Shown piece after piece: positions 26,321 through 37,390 of a stretch of DNA of 64,000 bases. The notes beneath the pieces are model-generated. The model worked only from the letters and a program-made list of their open reading frames with translations. It searched no databases and was not told the origin of the DNA. A program made the position numbers and the translations under genes. This DNA comes from Malachius bipustulatus (taxonomy: Eukaryota > Arthropoda > Insecta > Coleoptera > Melyridae), in assembly GCA_910589415.1 (NCBI GenBank), contig OU342635.1:7998001-8062000 (forward strand), in the 5' to 3' direction. Position 1 is the stretch's first letter. The number at the start of each line of letters is the position of its first letter.

Positions 26321-27886
26321 AGCCTGTACCTACTATTTTTCAAATTCACTTTCAAATGTTTATGAAAAATATAATAATGAGGCCGACTGACTATTTACTG
26401 ACGGATTAGCGAAAAGCGTCTTAAAGCCTTTAAGTCTATCTTTGCGGTGAAGTTAGCTTCTGAGTTTCTGTAACGTAACTCAAAGGAAAATGCAACTAAA
26501 AAATTCTGTTCCCACCACAAAATTTTTGACATACCTTAAACTTTAATAACTTCAATAAAGTCCAAATTTTTTAAAATTCTTTGATCCAAACAAATCGTTT
26601 CATGTCAAACTTTTCGAGTAAATAGTTAGGGCCTAGGTACGATATATTTGCCAGTTAATCCAATCCACTACAAAATGTTGAACATTTTAATTCCCTGTCT
26701 CCTACGAGAATATTTATTTTGCTACCCCTATTGATTGATTGATATTGGAATTTTTTTCTTAAGAAAGGCCTTCACTGAAGTTCCAACCCCTGGGAGAACT
26801 TTCTCGTTGGGAAACATCTCTGTAGTTAGATGAGTTCCAGAGCAACTCCCATTAATTCTCCAAGCATTTAGGTATAGAGCATGATTATTTCGAAAAAATT
26901 ACATCCTGCCCTTGGCAAAAAATCTGGTTCAGTTAAATCAATTTCCTGCGTAAGATTCCGAATGATCACACAATAGGAGTTGCAGTTCCAGAATATTTTA
27001 GAACCTCTCCAGAATTTTTTACAACCCTAGAGATTACTTTTTTTCTGGGTGCCAGACATACCCTCTGGTTCTTTCAATGAAGCCCTAATTCACAAATAAT
27101 TGTCTTGATTTAAAAAAAAACTTCAGTGTGAAGAGTTCAAAATCAATTGATTCAAATGGTTAAAATATTTTCAGAGCGTTGTTTTGGAAAGATTATAAAC
27201 TTAAAATTTTACCACCCCTTACAAAAAAAACCTTTCCAGTTTAATTTAAATTTAAAGTTCCTAATAAACACCCAAAACACTTGGAAACTAAACTACAACT
27301 CCAAAATATTTTACAACCCCTCCAGATTCTATTTTTGCAGTCCTAAAAACCACTTTTTTAATTTGTGTGAAATTTAAACCAATATACCTTCAATTAAGCC
27401 TTAACTCATAAAGAATCGCCATGATTTACCAAAATTACTAACAATAATACGTCAATGCATACAAATGCAAATCGAGACAAAAAGGGTGAATTTCCGGAAA
27501 GCTTTGCTTTCCCAGTTCATTCTAGTTCCCTTAAAATATTCCAGATCAAAATGTAAATACCAAGCATAATATGTAAAGGGGTAGAACACCCCCCCCCCCC
27601 TTCGACAGGATCTAGAAACATTTCTTTTCGATCAGTCAAATTCAATTATCAGCCCAAAAACTGCATTGTCAGAAAAACCCAAATTCATACAATTAGAAAA
27701 TTTGGCTCTTAATCAACTAGCAGACACCTGCTAAGCAGCATGCAGAAATTCTTTCACGGCTCTTAACTTACCAGTGAATGGTACAAATTTCCTCGATTGT
27801 CAAAGAGTTTCTTTGGTGAAGACTTAAACAATTCCGCAAGATCTTAGCTTCCAATTTACTCTAATAAAGAAATTATTAATCAACAG
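26321..27886. other. H27-3 intron 2, remainder
   Basis: AT-rich, with a C12 run at 27589-27600. No exon recognised. Confidence 0.4.
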
Positions 27887-28547
27887 AGAGCCGTTGATGA
27901 AGTCATCGCCAACATTGAAGGCGTCGACATGGATGAATCCACCGTTTGTCATGCCGTCACCAACAACTTGGAAAGCATTGTCCGTCCTCTGACTTCTCTC
28001 GTCGACACCAACTGCAACAAGAACACAATCTTGGAAACTTCGCTTCGATGATCGTCGAAGGTTTCGTTTCTGTTGTCGATCATGTCTGCCACACCGATGG
28101 TGAACATCTCCTTGGTAAGATTTTCTTTTTATTGGTGTCTCTTTTTTACCTTACATCTTCAATCGGTACCTGTCTTATAATCACTAAACCTTCTTGCAGA
28201 GCTGTTGAACCCATGCTTGTTGACTGAGAGCGAAGGTGAGGAGGAACGTGTAGAAAAATGTACCGAAGATGTCATGCAGAAATACGCCCAACACTTCGAA
28301 AATGAATTCAAGGATGAATCCATGGTTTCTGTTGTCTGCAGGTAAGTGACCTCGACTATGGAAACAATCTTTTTAAAGTCTCAATGCGAGTATTTTCGGA
28401 TACCTAATTGTGTTTTTTGTGTTTTCTAGTGCCGGTAAGGAGCTCTACGATGAGTGCATGAAACCTGAACTTGACACCTGCAAGCTCCAAATCACCAAGG
28501 ACTCCATCACCGGATTCGCCGAAGCCATCTTCAAACCATGCCAGTAA

Positions 28548-29040
28548 TTTTGTATATATTACCATCTGTATAGAACTGTTTTAAAATAGAATCGTATTTA
28601 TAACGAATTGTCTTATTTACCGAAGCACCCTGTTTAATATAAGGCTGGATCTGTATTATAAGATATAGGACAGATATTTATAGAGGGATAGATATACAGA
28701 TTACCACTTTCAAGATAATAAAGGGGAAACAAGAAATTTTGAATCCTTACTGTAAGCGGTGTGTCTTACTTAAGGTCATCGCATGTTTTCTGATACTGAC
28801 CTGGGTATAACCAGAAAACAGTTGAAGATACAGAAAAACCGTTTTTCACTACCACATTTCATTGTTATAAAAAGTCGACTGCTTCAAATAAATACTGTAA
28901 CTTAAGGGGAAAAAAGGGCTTACCGTGGCAGGTTGCAACAATACCTACCAAAGTTCGTCAATCAAAATTATGAAAATAGAGGCGATCCTGAGAAAATGAG
29001 ATTTTGGGAAAAAATAATTATTGGTTTTTATTTTATTTTG
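28548..29040. other. H27-3 3' flank
   Basis: No canonical AATAAA is close to the stop. The 3' end context (ATTTTGTATATATTACCATC) is shared with H27-4. AT-rich, no gene. Confidence 0.4.
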
Positions 29041-29230
29041 TGATTTGTAGTATTATAGTGGTAGTGACAAAAACTTAAAAGTACCTACGTTCCGCATTGG
29101 TAAGTTTCCTTTTTAACTTCGGTGGTTTTGCGGACCTCAGCTTTCATACCTCAAATAACTCCCTCAGATAAAAATGTGTGCTTACCGCGTCTTGGAATGC
29201 AAATAACTGTTACATGGCCGCTGTATCACC
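29041..29230. repeat. 190-bp direct repeat, copy 1
   Basis: Starts TGATTTGTAGTATTATAGTG and ends GCCGCTGTATCACC. Repeated almost exactly at 29755-29944 (one C/A difference noticed). Confidence 0.95.
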
Positions 29231-29659
29231 TTTTTAAGACAGGCGCTGACCGAAAAATCATAATATTTGTCCACTTTGTATTAGTAATATTCCATTTCCA
29301 TGAACACTGCAAAAGTTAGAGTAGTAGAGACATTGTAAACAGTTTTGCTGCGTCTTAAGCCGTTCTTTAATCAGTTCTCTACCCAAGTGAGTGCCATAAA
29401 AATGTGCTGTGCTCTTAATAAGTTAGTCACCATTTACAGTAAATACTTCAACTAAATTCTGAAAAAAATGGTTTTACATAATTATGATATGAAAATTAAT
29501 TTATTTTTAATTTGGTAGCGTTTTCACCCCTTTAGATCACAATGGGAAGCATCTATGATCTATGACTAGTCTTGAATGTGGTGACCCTTCCTTATGACCC
29601 TACTTTTTCATTTTATTCCTCTTAAAAAAAAAAGGGAGCATCGGTCTGGACTGTATAGT

Positions 29660-29752
29660 TAAGACATAGTTCCGTTCTGGTAATGTGGCTCTGAGAACGA
29701 GCTGAATGAGCTCGTTCTCAGAGCCACATTACCAGAACGGAACTATGTCTTA
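29660..29752. repeat. perfect 44-bp inverted repeat (hairpin)
   Basis: Arms 29660-29703 and 29709-29752 are exact complements, separated by the 5-base loop GAATG. The arm starts TAAGACATAGTTCCGTTCTG. A diverged single-arm relative (AGATAAGACATAGTCGC) lies at 44412, downstream of H27-7. Confidence 0.97.
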
Positions 29753-29754
29753 TG

Positions 29755-29944
29755 TGATTTGTAGTATTATAGTGGTAGTGACAAAAACTTAAAAGTACCT
29801 ACGTTCCGCATTGGTAAGTTTCCTTTTTAACTTCGGTGGTTTTGCGGACCTCAGCTTTCATAACTCAAATAACTCCCTCAGATAAAAATGTGTGCTTACC
29901 GCGTCTTGGAATGCAAATAACTGTTACATGGCCGCTGTATCACC
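29755..29944. repeat. 190-bp direct repeat, copy 2
   Basis: Near-identical copy of 29041-29230, beginning two bases after the perfect hairpin. The high identity implies a recent event or an assembly artefact. Confidence 0.95.
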
Positions 29945-30000
29945 AGCCAGAGACATATTGTAGACGTGGAGAAATAAATACTTTTATAAGCTAATGCAAA

Positions 30001-30095
30001 CGACCAAACTGGGATTCGAACCACGGACGTTTGGCAGAGTCAACGGCTTCAGTCTTCAGTCAGTGACCTTAACCACTGCGCAACCGCACGCGCTA
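30001..30095 (-). repeat. tRNA-like SINE sequence
   Basis: Minus strand: A-box-like TGCGCAGTGGTTAAGG (30082-30067) and B-box-like GGTTCGAATCCC (30022-30011). The region between is too long for a class I tRNA and the T stem is mismatched, so it is taken as a tRNA-derived SINE, not a working tRNA gene. Confidence 0.55.
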
Positions 30096-30944
30096 TTTTA
30101 TTATTCCTTATTTTACATATTTGTTAACCAATCCCATTGTTTGCTAAGAAGACGAACTTATTGAATTTTAAACGTCTTTAGTGATTTAAGACTTACACAA
30201 AGAAGATGAGTACCTATAATAATACATAAGTAATTTTTTTGATATTATTTAATAAGTAGTGAAATCTCTCAAAGCTTATTATTTTCATCCTAAATCTTCT
30301 TTTATCTTCCTTGTTTTTAAAGCGGTTTTAAATCTAAAAGTTTCATCCTTTTTCACTTAGCTGAATTACTAAGATTAGCAGCACGTAAGACTAGCATGGA
30401 ATGATGGCTCAGCCTGGATAGCTCAATTTTTTCTTCACTTCTTCGATCTTCAGATTGTATATTTACTTAGAGCTTCGTAAATCTTTCATTTAATTATTGC
30501 TTATTCATATTATTCAATTAAATGGTACCCAAGAATTTTCCCAAAAGGAAAGAGACTAGAAACGTTTACAGATCCAAGCAAAAACCTTTAAGCAAAGACA
30601 TTTAATCTTCAATCCATTTATTTTAACCTAGTCTAAATAAATAAATTTCAAAAATTAATAAGGCGTGAATTAGTTTGAAGACTATCAATAAGATTGAAGA
30701 TTTCAAATCTAAGAATAAAGCCATTGTTTTCCACAGGATATATCTTGGATCTAAGATGTAAGAGAGAGTCACCTATCTACCTAATAATAAGGCGAAATTA
30801 ATAATTAATTAATGAAGTAAAATTTCCATGTTTTTATTACCAATTATTGATTAAAATTCTTCTTGGAACGTAAACATTATGTTTTCAAAACATAATTAGA
30901 TAAAAATTCACGAAAATTATTTCATAGACCTAATAACATAATTT
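30096..30944. other. spacer upstream of H27-4
   Basis: AT-rich. From about 30880 it becomes nearly identical to the region before H27-5. A degenerate trace of the distal conserved block (TTCCATGTTTTT, GGAACGTAAAC) is visible near 30826-30872. Confidence 0.4.
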
Positions 30945-31117
30945 TTGAAGCGACATTGCGTAACTCTTATCCAGAATTTATTATTTATTTTTTTATTACA
31001 TTTCTCTTAGGTTATCAAGAAGTCAATTATCGATAGCATGTTTTCTATATATAAGAGCGAGAAAATTCGGATCGTCACTTTGTGTCTGAATTGTTACTTC
31101 GAGACCCAAACTTCAAG
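30945..31117 (+). promoter_or_regulatory. H27-4 promoter and 5' UTR
   Basis: ATTGCGTAACTCTTATCC near 30955-30972 combines a C/EBP-like TTGCGTAA and a GATA core (TTATC). GGTTATCA at 31010-31017, TATATAAG at 31048-31055. Almost identical to the H27-5 promoter. Confidence 0.75.
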
Positions 31118-33684
31118 ATGAAATTCCTCATTGTCTTCCTTGCTGGTAAGTAATCAATAATCAATTTAAACTTTATTGTCATTTATCTTATGGTCGAGTC
31201 ACTGTGTTTGATATTATGTGAGGGAGGCTAGAAAAGCTTAATTTCAAAATGTCGACCAAGATTTCCTATGTGCATTCTTCGCCATCTTGAAAAAAAGTGT
31301 TAAATTTTGTTTTTTTTTTGCAATAAGCGTCTCTCTGCAGAGACACGGAAATTGCGATGGGATACTTTTTTTTACTTTTTTATGCTCTACAATTTAGTTT
31401 TTATACATTTTTCACATATCGTTCATCGTTGTTGAGATATGGAAAAATATAATGACGGTTTTTTTTCTCTCCATGACAGTCACGCATTTATTTTTAAATA
31501 TTATTAATTAACCCCCCCCCCCCTCCCACCTAATTTTTTATAGTTAAATCTTAGATATGGCTTGTCCACTGAGTGTTGTCCGGTGAGATGCCACACTGAT
31601 CCTGACTATAAACGATTTGATTTTTTATGTTTTAATTCGTGCTAATTCTAATTATTATAATTGTACGAATCATATCAATTATTGTATTATAATATTTATA
31701 TAATAATAATAATAAATATTACTATAATTTTACGAATTAAAACATAAAAAATCAAATCGTTTATAGTCAAGATCAGTGTGGCATCTCACCGGACAACACT
31801 CAGTGGACAAGCCATAGATCATGTGTTGTGATTGAAATGCTGTTTCTGTTACACTAATAATTACATTTATGGTCTGTTGAGTTATTTTCAAGAAAAAACA
31901 GGAAAAAGTCCCATTTTGTGTTATCATTTTCGCAGTTGCATTGACTTTAACAATAAAAATTAGATACAACAAACAAAAACTTCAAATATCAAAAAAAATG
32001 TACTTATAGCAAATTTTTCGTCGATTTTTTCGAAAATGGCTTAACAGATTTAAAACGTAACTACAGCAACAGAAGCATCTTAACAAATGAGCTATTTAAG
32101 ATTTTTCTCTAAAACAAGTAGGATATTCAAAATATATGAGTGATTGTCATGACAGAAAAAAATCCATCTTCAGAGGTAAATATCTGGACAAGAGCTTTTT
32201 GGGGGGTTGTGCCTATAGAGACTTCTGATCTACTCATCGAATACTATCGATCCCCAAAATTTTAACAAATTTGACAGAATTCCCATAAGAATTCCGCGGA
32301 ATAGGTACTTTACTATGGAAACGATGAGCGGTAGGTAAAAAATTAACACAATCAACTTGTAGAGCGTAAAAAGGCAGCAAAAAAGTATCTCATTGCAATT
32401 ATTTTCGTACCTTGACGGAAAACCAAGTTATTGCAAATAAAATCAACACTTTTTTCAAGATGGCGAAGAATGCACGAAGGAAATCTTGGTCGACAATTTG
32501 AAGTTAAGCTTTTTTAAGCTCCCTTAACACAAAATCCAAAAATCAGCTATCTCGCTTCACTTACATTTCCAAATGTACCTATTAAAATAACTGGACTATT
32601 AAAATAGCGTAGAGATAAAAAGATAAATCCTGCTTCTTTATTCGTAAAATTACTTTCAAGATAGATCCCAGCATAAAAACTTTTTTTCCAGTCGCCGCTG
32701 TGGCCATGGCTTCGCCCATGTCAAAACGCGAAGTTGGACTCAGGGAGAGGATCCACGAGCGTCTTGGCCAACATGGTGGTGGGGCTTACTCCTCTGCCAT
32801 AAAGGAAAAGGGCGAGGAAACCATCGAACAAGTACTCGAATTCTGCAGCTTGACCGAGGAAGAAATCGAGGTAAGTGTGTTTCCGTACAGAAATCTCCAT
32901 TAGTCCTAGACTCGAAGATTTAATTAATTTCAATAACTTCTTTCACACGAGTTTTACCAAACATTATTTTTGTAACACTCTGTCAGATCTTGGCTTCCTA
33001 TTTACTGTAATATTGAAACTATTGTAACAGAGGGCCATTGATGAAGTTGTCACAAACCTAGGAGCTGTCGACATGGACGACTCCACCGTATGCAATGCCA
33101 TCAACACCCACTTGGAAAGCGTTGTCCGTCCTCTGACTTCCCTCCTCGACACCAACTGCAACAAAAACCACAATATTGGAAACTTCGCCTCACAGATCGT
33201 CGAGGGCGTCGTTTCTGTTGTCGACCATATCTGCCATACTGATGGTGAACATATGCTTGGTAAGATTTACTCTTTATTTATGTCACTTCTCTATTTTTTA
33301 TAGCTGATCGTATATTTACTTAATTCTTTCCAGAACTGATGAACCCATGCTTATGGACTCATGCAACCGAAAGTGATACACATGATGTTGATAAATGTAT
33401 TGATGATGTTATGGTCTCATACCGCCATCACTTCGAAAATGATTTCAAGGATGAATCCATGGTTTCTGTTTTCTGCAAGTAAGTGTTCTCTTGACTAGAA
33501 AAGCCGATCAAAATTAAAGTTTTAAGGATTCTTCTGAAGTCTAACTCTGTTATTATCTGTTTTTAGGGCCAGCAAGGATTTCTTTGACCAGTGCGCGAAG
33601 CCTGAGCTCGAACACTGCAAACTCCAGATCACCAAGGACGCCGTCACTGAATTGGCTGCAGCCATCCATAAACCATGTCACTAA
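31118..33684 (+). CDS. H27-4: 27-kDa haemolymph protein-like secreted protein
   Basis: Intact five-exon gene, 232 aa: 31118-31145, 32692-32870, 33031-33259, 33334-33478, 33567-33684. Leader MKFLIVFLA plus VAAVAMA, then SPMSKREVG with a dibasic KR. A charged helical segment follows (LRERIHERLGQHGG), then FCSLTEEEIE. Exon 3 has STVC, DTNC and HICHTDGEHML; exon 4 starts ELMNPC; exon 5 has DQC, HCKLQITKDAVTE and final KPCH. Ten family cysteines suggest five disulfides (inference). Exon 4 is one codon longer (145 nt) than in its neighbours. Intron 1 holds a large nested palindrome. AATAAA at 33761. Secretion into haemolymph is inferred from the leader and family. Confidence 0.85.
31510..31522. repeat. 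C13 homopolymer
   Basis: A run of 13 C inside the fold-back element, next to the nested insertion. Confidence 0.8.
31552..31819. repeat. nested palindromic MITE-like element
   Basis: ATGGCTTGTCCACTGAGTGT on the left pairs with ACACTCAGTGGACAAGCCAT on the right. The arms are about 90 bp around an AT-rich centre. It sits inside element E, so it inserted later. Confidence 0.9.
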
Positions 33685-33760
33685 TTTTGTATATATACTA
33701 CCATCTGTGAAGAATGATTATATTATAAAGCTATATTAGTAACAAATTGTTTTTTTATTT

Positions 33761-33766
33761 AATAAA
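33761..33766 (+). terminator. poly(A) signal of H27-4
   Basis: AATAAA 77 bp after the stop codon. Confidence 0.6.
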
Positions 33767-34184
33767 GCACCCTGTATAAAATTCGGTGGAATCTATCGTG
33801 TATGAGCAGATGAAAACTTTATTCAGGAAGAAACTGGAAAAAAAAATTCTATCCGAGATCGAATGTGATAAATTGTAAAACGAAAGATATAAATACAATG
33901 TTGTCTTAGGGTTTTCCTGTCAAATAAGACCAATACGACTAAAATAGTTATTTATATACTTAGGCCGCAAAATCATTTTTTGATAACGTACTTAATGGTC
34001 GTCATTATGACAACGCTGACATGAAATTAAATTTTGCGGCCTATACATGTCGTACGCGAACTTCCTACTTTGCGTCCAAGTGCACAAAAAAAAAGTTGAT
34101 TTTAATTGAATTTCTTGTAATCTTCTCAGTTGTGGATATCAAGGAAAAATTCTGTTATGTATAGTATTTATTATTAACGTGATA
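33767..34184. other. H27-4/H27-5 spacer
   Basis: Begins with a flank (CACCCTGTATAAAATTCGG, then GCAGATGAAAACTTTATTC) that recurs after H27-5, H27-6 and at 60.5 kb. No gene. Confidence 0.4.
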
Positions 34185-34220
34185 TTGCAGAATCTTCCAC
34201 GTTTTTCTTCCAGACTAAAT
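34185..34220 (+). promoter_or_regulatory. distal conserved block upstream of H27-5
   Basis: TTGCAGAATCTTCCACG, GTTTTTCTTC and CAGACTAAAT. It includes GAATCTTC, a GAAnnTTC dyad like a heat-shock element half-pair. Shared with H27-3, H27-6 and H27-7. Confidence 0.45.
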
Positions 34221-34320
34221 CGAATTTAAATTGATTATAATTTTACTATTGGACCATAAACACAATATTCTCAAAACATAAATAGATAAAAATTCACGAA
34301 AATTATTCCATAGACCTAGT

Positions 34321-34503
34321 AACATTATTGTTGAAGCGACATTGCGTAACTCTTATCCAGAATTTATTATTTATTTTTTTATTACATTTCTCTTAGGTTA
34401 TCAAGAAGTCAATTATCGATAGCATGTTTTCTATATATAAGAGCGAGAAAATTCGGATCGTCACTTTGTGTCTGAATTGTTACTTCGAGACCCAAACTTC
34501 AAG
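34321..34503 (+). promoter_or_regulatory. H27-5 promoter and 5' UTR
   Basis: ATTGCGTAACTCTTATCC near 34350, GGTTATCA at 34396-34403, TATATAAG at 34434-34441. Almost identical to the H27-4 promoter through the start codon. Confidence 0.75.
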
Positions 34504-36309
34504 ATGAAATTCCTCATTGTCTTCCTTGCTGGTAACTCATCAATAACTAACTTATACTTTATTATCATTTATCTTATAATAGCGTAGATATGGAAAGATT
34601 CTTCTTATATTCGTAAAATTACTTTCAAGAGAGATCCCAGAATAAAAACACTTTTTCCAGTCGCCGGTGTGGCCATGGCTTCGCCCATGTCAAAACGCGA
34701 AGTTGGGATCAGAGAGAGGATTCACGAGCGTCTCAGCAAACACGGTGGTGAAGCTTACTCCACAGCCATAAAGGAAAAAGGAGAGGAAACTGTCGAACAA
34801 GTACTTGAATTCTGCAGCTTGACCGAGGATGAAATCGAGGTTAGTGTATTTTCTCTCTCTCAATCTCTCTTAGTCTTAGAAATCTCTATTAGTCCTAGAC
34901 TCGAAGATTTAAGTAATTAGCTTAAATAACTTCTTTTACATGAATCTTCTAAATATTGACTAGTTTTGCCAAACAAAATTTTAGTAGACACTTCCTATAA
35001 ATCTAAAATATCTAATTATCATTTTGAGATTAGAGAGAAAAAGTTATCTGGGACAAAAAAAAAACTTACAGTAAATCAATTTCTTCAACCGTGTTGAAGA
35101 TTAGAAACTCGAAGGAGACGTGCAAGAGCTGCAATAAATTCCCTCCCCCTTCCCCTCCCACTTCCGCTCACAAAGGTCATTTTCTAGCCACCAGAAAATG
35201 GTTCCCGATTCTTTTGTGATCTAAAAAGTCACTTCAACAACCAACAAATGTAAAAGTAACAACAACAAATAAAGGAAAGCTAACAGAGTGTTTGAGAAGT
35301 TTTTATTCATACAGTTCGTATGTCCTTAAAGTAAATAATTTGAACCCAAATGATTTCAATAAATTATTGTATTCCGAGATATTCATACGATTACTCAAAA
35401 CCCTTCAACTCATGCGTAGTAATAACTCCTATGACGCTCATTAATTTATATACCCGAAAAATGAATAAATGCAAAAGTAAATCTTAAACACTGTCAACTT
35501 GATCTTGATTTTTCCCAGCTCCCATAACAGTTTTCTTCAGTAAAGAATTAAACAGATCTGACAGATCTTAGATCAGATCTTAGCTTCTTATTTACTCTAG
35601 ATTTGAAATTGAAATTATTGTAACAGAAGGCCATTGATGAAGTCGTCGCCAACATTGAAGGCGTCGACATGGACGAATCCACCGTTTGTAATGCCATCAC
35701 CAACAACTTGGAAACCGTTCTCCATCCTCTGACTAACCTCATCGACACCAACTGCAACAAAGACCACAATCTTGGAAACTTCGCCTCAAAGATCGTCGAA
35801 GGTATCGTTGCTGTTGTCGACCATATTTGCCACACCGATGGTGAACATATGCTTGGTAAGATTTACTCTTTGCTGGTGTCACTTTGGATGTTATAACCTC
35901 TTATTTGTCTTATAGTCATCATTGCTGATCTTATATTTACTTAATTTCTTGCAGAGCTGATGAACCCATGCTTATGGGGTGGCGCCGATGATTCCAGCGA
36001 TCGTTTTGAGAAATGCACTGAAGATGTCATGCCGAAATACGGCGAGCACTTCGAGAATGAATTCAAGGATGAATCCATGGTTTCCGTTGTCTGCAGGTAC
36101 GTGTGCCCTTTACCAGAAAAACCTCATTATGATCAAAATTCAAGTTTTAAGGATTCTTCGGAGGTCTAATTGTGTTTTTTCTGTTTTTTAGTGCCAGTAA
36201 GGATCTCTTTGACCAGTGCATGAAGCCTGAGCTCGACAATTGCAAACTCCAGATCACCAAGGACGCTGTTACTCAATTGGCTCATGCCATCCATAAGCCA
36301 TGCCACTAA
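34504..36309 (+). CDS. H27-5: 27-kDa haemolymph protein-like secreted protein
   Basis: Intact five-exon gene, 231 aa: 34504-34531, 34661-34839, 35627-35855, 35955-36096, 36192-36309. All introns are GT/AG with phases 1, 0, 1, 2. Leader MKFLIVFLA plus VAGVAMA, dibasic SPMSKREVG, then REVGIRERIHERLSKHGG. Exon 3 carries STVC, DTNC, HICHTDGEHML; exon 4 ELMNPC and EKC; exon 5 DQC, NCKLQITKDAVTQL and final KPCH. All ten cysteines are present. Exon 1 is identical to H27-4 and the promoters match, but exons 3 and 4 differ clearly, which suggests gene conversion or a recent duplication of the 5' part. Intron 1 is short (129 bp). Confidence 0.88.
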
Positions 36310-37390
36310 TTTTGTATACATGCTGCCATCTGTGAAGAATTATTGTAGTATTATTGTAGTATTATTGCAGATAAAATTATTTTCATTACGAATTGTTTCT
36401 TATTAACTAAAGCGCCCTGTTAAATATCCGTTGAGATTGTCCTGTGAGAAGATGAAAACTACGTTTAGGTAGAAATTGGAAAAAATTCATGCCTGAAATT
36501 GAATTTTTAGAACTCAAAATAAAAAATGAATGATGATTTTTTGAATTCTTACAATTTCGGAATATATTTTTCGTTGTGAGACCTTTCCAAAATAAATTGA
36601 GCTCATACAGAAAAAGTTTCAGCGCATTATGAGAGAATGTCTTCAAAGACAAAATAAAGAAAACAGAGGAAATCCAAAAAGAAAACCACTGAAGAGGTCT
36701 CCCAGGATTAAGACAGGGCAAATTATTGCTTGGGAAATACAACAAAAAAATTAAAAATTGAAGCCTACATCAAACTCAACAAAATCCAGGACCGGGTCTA
36801 GAATATTTGCCTGCGTGCCGATACCAAAAATTGCCGCTCTCCCCTCCCTCCTTAGAAAGAAATGTCTTCCTAGAGAAGGCCAACCAGCAATTTCTTATAG
36901 GTAAATAATAATTAAACACTAACAATAGAAATGTGTAGGTACCTATTGATTAGATTAGGTAGATTTTGATACAATACGTTCTTAACTAAATTAATGCTAA
37001 ATGTTAGCATTTAAGTCCAACCGGAGGATACGAAGTATCCCCCGGGAATGAAGAGAGGTCCTCCCCCGAGAGAAAATTTTCAGAATAATCGAGCAGAAAA
37101 TGTGAATTACACATAAAAAAATGCATAATATACTGATTCATTTTCGAGTTACGTTCACACGTTATGTAAAGGACCGCCGACCGCCGGAAAATACATGCAG
37201 TGAATTGGAGTTAGGGAGTCTGATGGATGGTCAAAGTCTTGTTTGTTGTTCGATATCGTCAATTCAAGAACAAGACATGCTTAATGGTGTCTCGACTCTG
37301 TCAAGCAAAGTCAAAATGAATGCATCAGTATACGACTAAATACCTCATTTATGGAACACGTTGAATCGCGTTCGGAGTTCGCGGGTAGTC
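36310..37390. other. H27-5 3' flank and spacer
   Basis: ATTATTGTAGT is repeated in tandem near 36345. The shared array flank (GAGAAGATGAAAAC) is near 36447. Open frames here resemble nothing recognised. Confidence 0.4.

Larger units (their letters stand above)
25440..28547 (+). pseudogene. H27-3: 27-kDa haemolymph protein-like gene with one-base frameshift
   Basis: Five-exon family gene: 25440-25467, 26022-26200, 27887-28114, 28200-28341, 28430-28547. Leader MKFFILFLA plus VAGVAMA, then SPMSKREVG. Exon 3 is 228 nt, whereas H27-4 to H27-8 have 229. The missing base is a C between 28024 and 28025, in the codons for NCNKNHN. The frame then hits TGA at 28049-28051, so only 123 aa would be made, with 3 of the 10 family cysteines. 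All splice sites, the later exons (DGEHLL, ELLNPC, CKLQITKDSITGF, final KPCQ) and the promoter are intact, so this is either a very young pseudogene or a sequencing error. Confidence 0.85.
31213..32535. repeat. large fold-back element E in H27-4 intron 1
   Basis: The left arm text AATGTCGACCAAGATTTCCT (near 31247) pairs with the complement near 32480-32500. GATGGCGAAGAATGCAC (about 32459) pairs with GTGCATTCTTCGCCATC (about 31271). CATGACAGTCA near 31472 pairs with TGTCATGACAG near 32146. The original palindrome is interrupted by a second palindrome (31552-31819). Confidence 0.8.

Noticed and set aside
27946..28227. Long open frame across H27-3 exon 3 in another frame
   Set aside because: It exists because of the one-base deletion; only its latter part (FASMIVEG onward) is the true family frame and it has no proper start.
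30001..30095. Functional tRNA gene on the minus strand
   Set aside because: A and B boxes are present but the T stem does not pair and the anticodon region is too long; a tRNA-derived SINE fits better.
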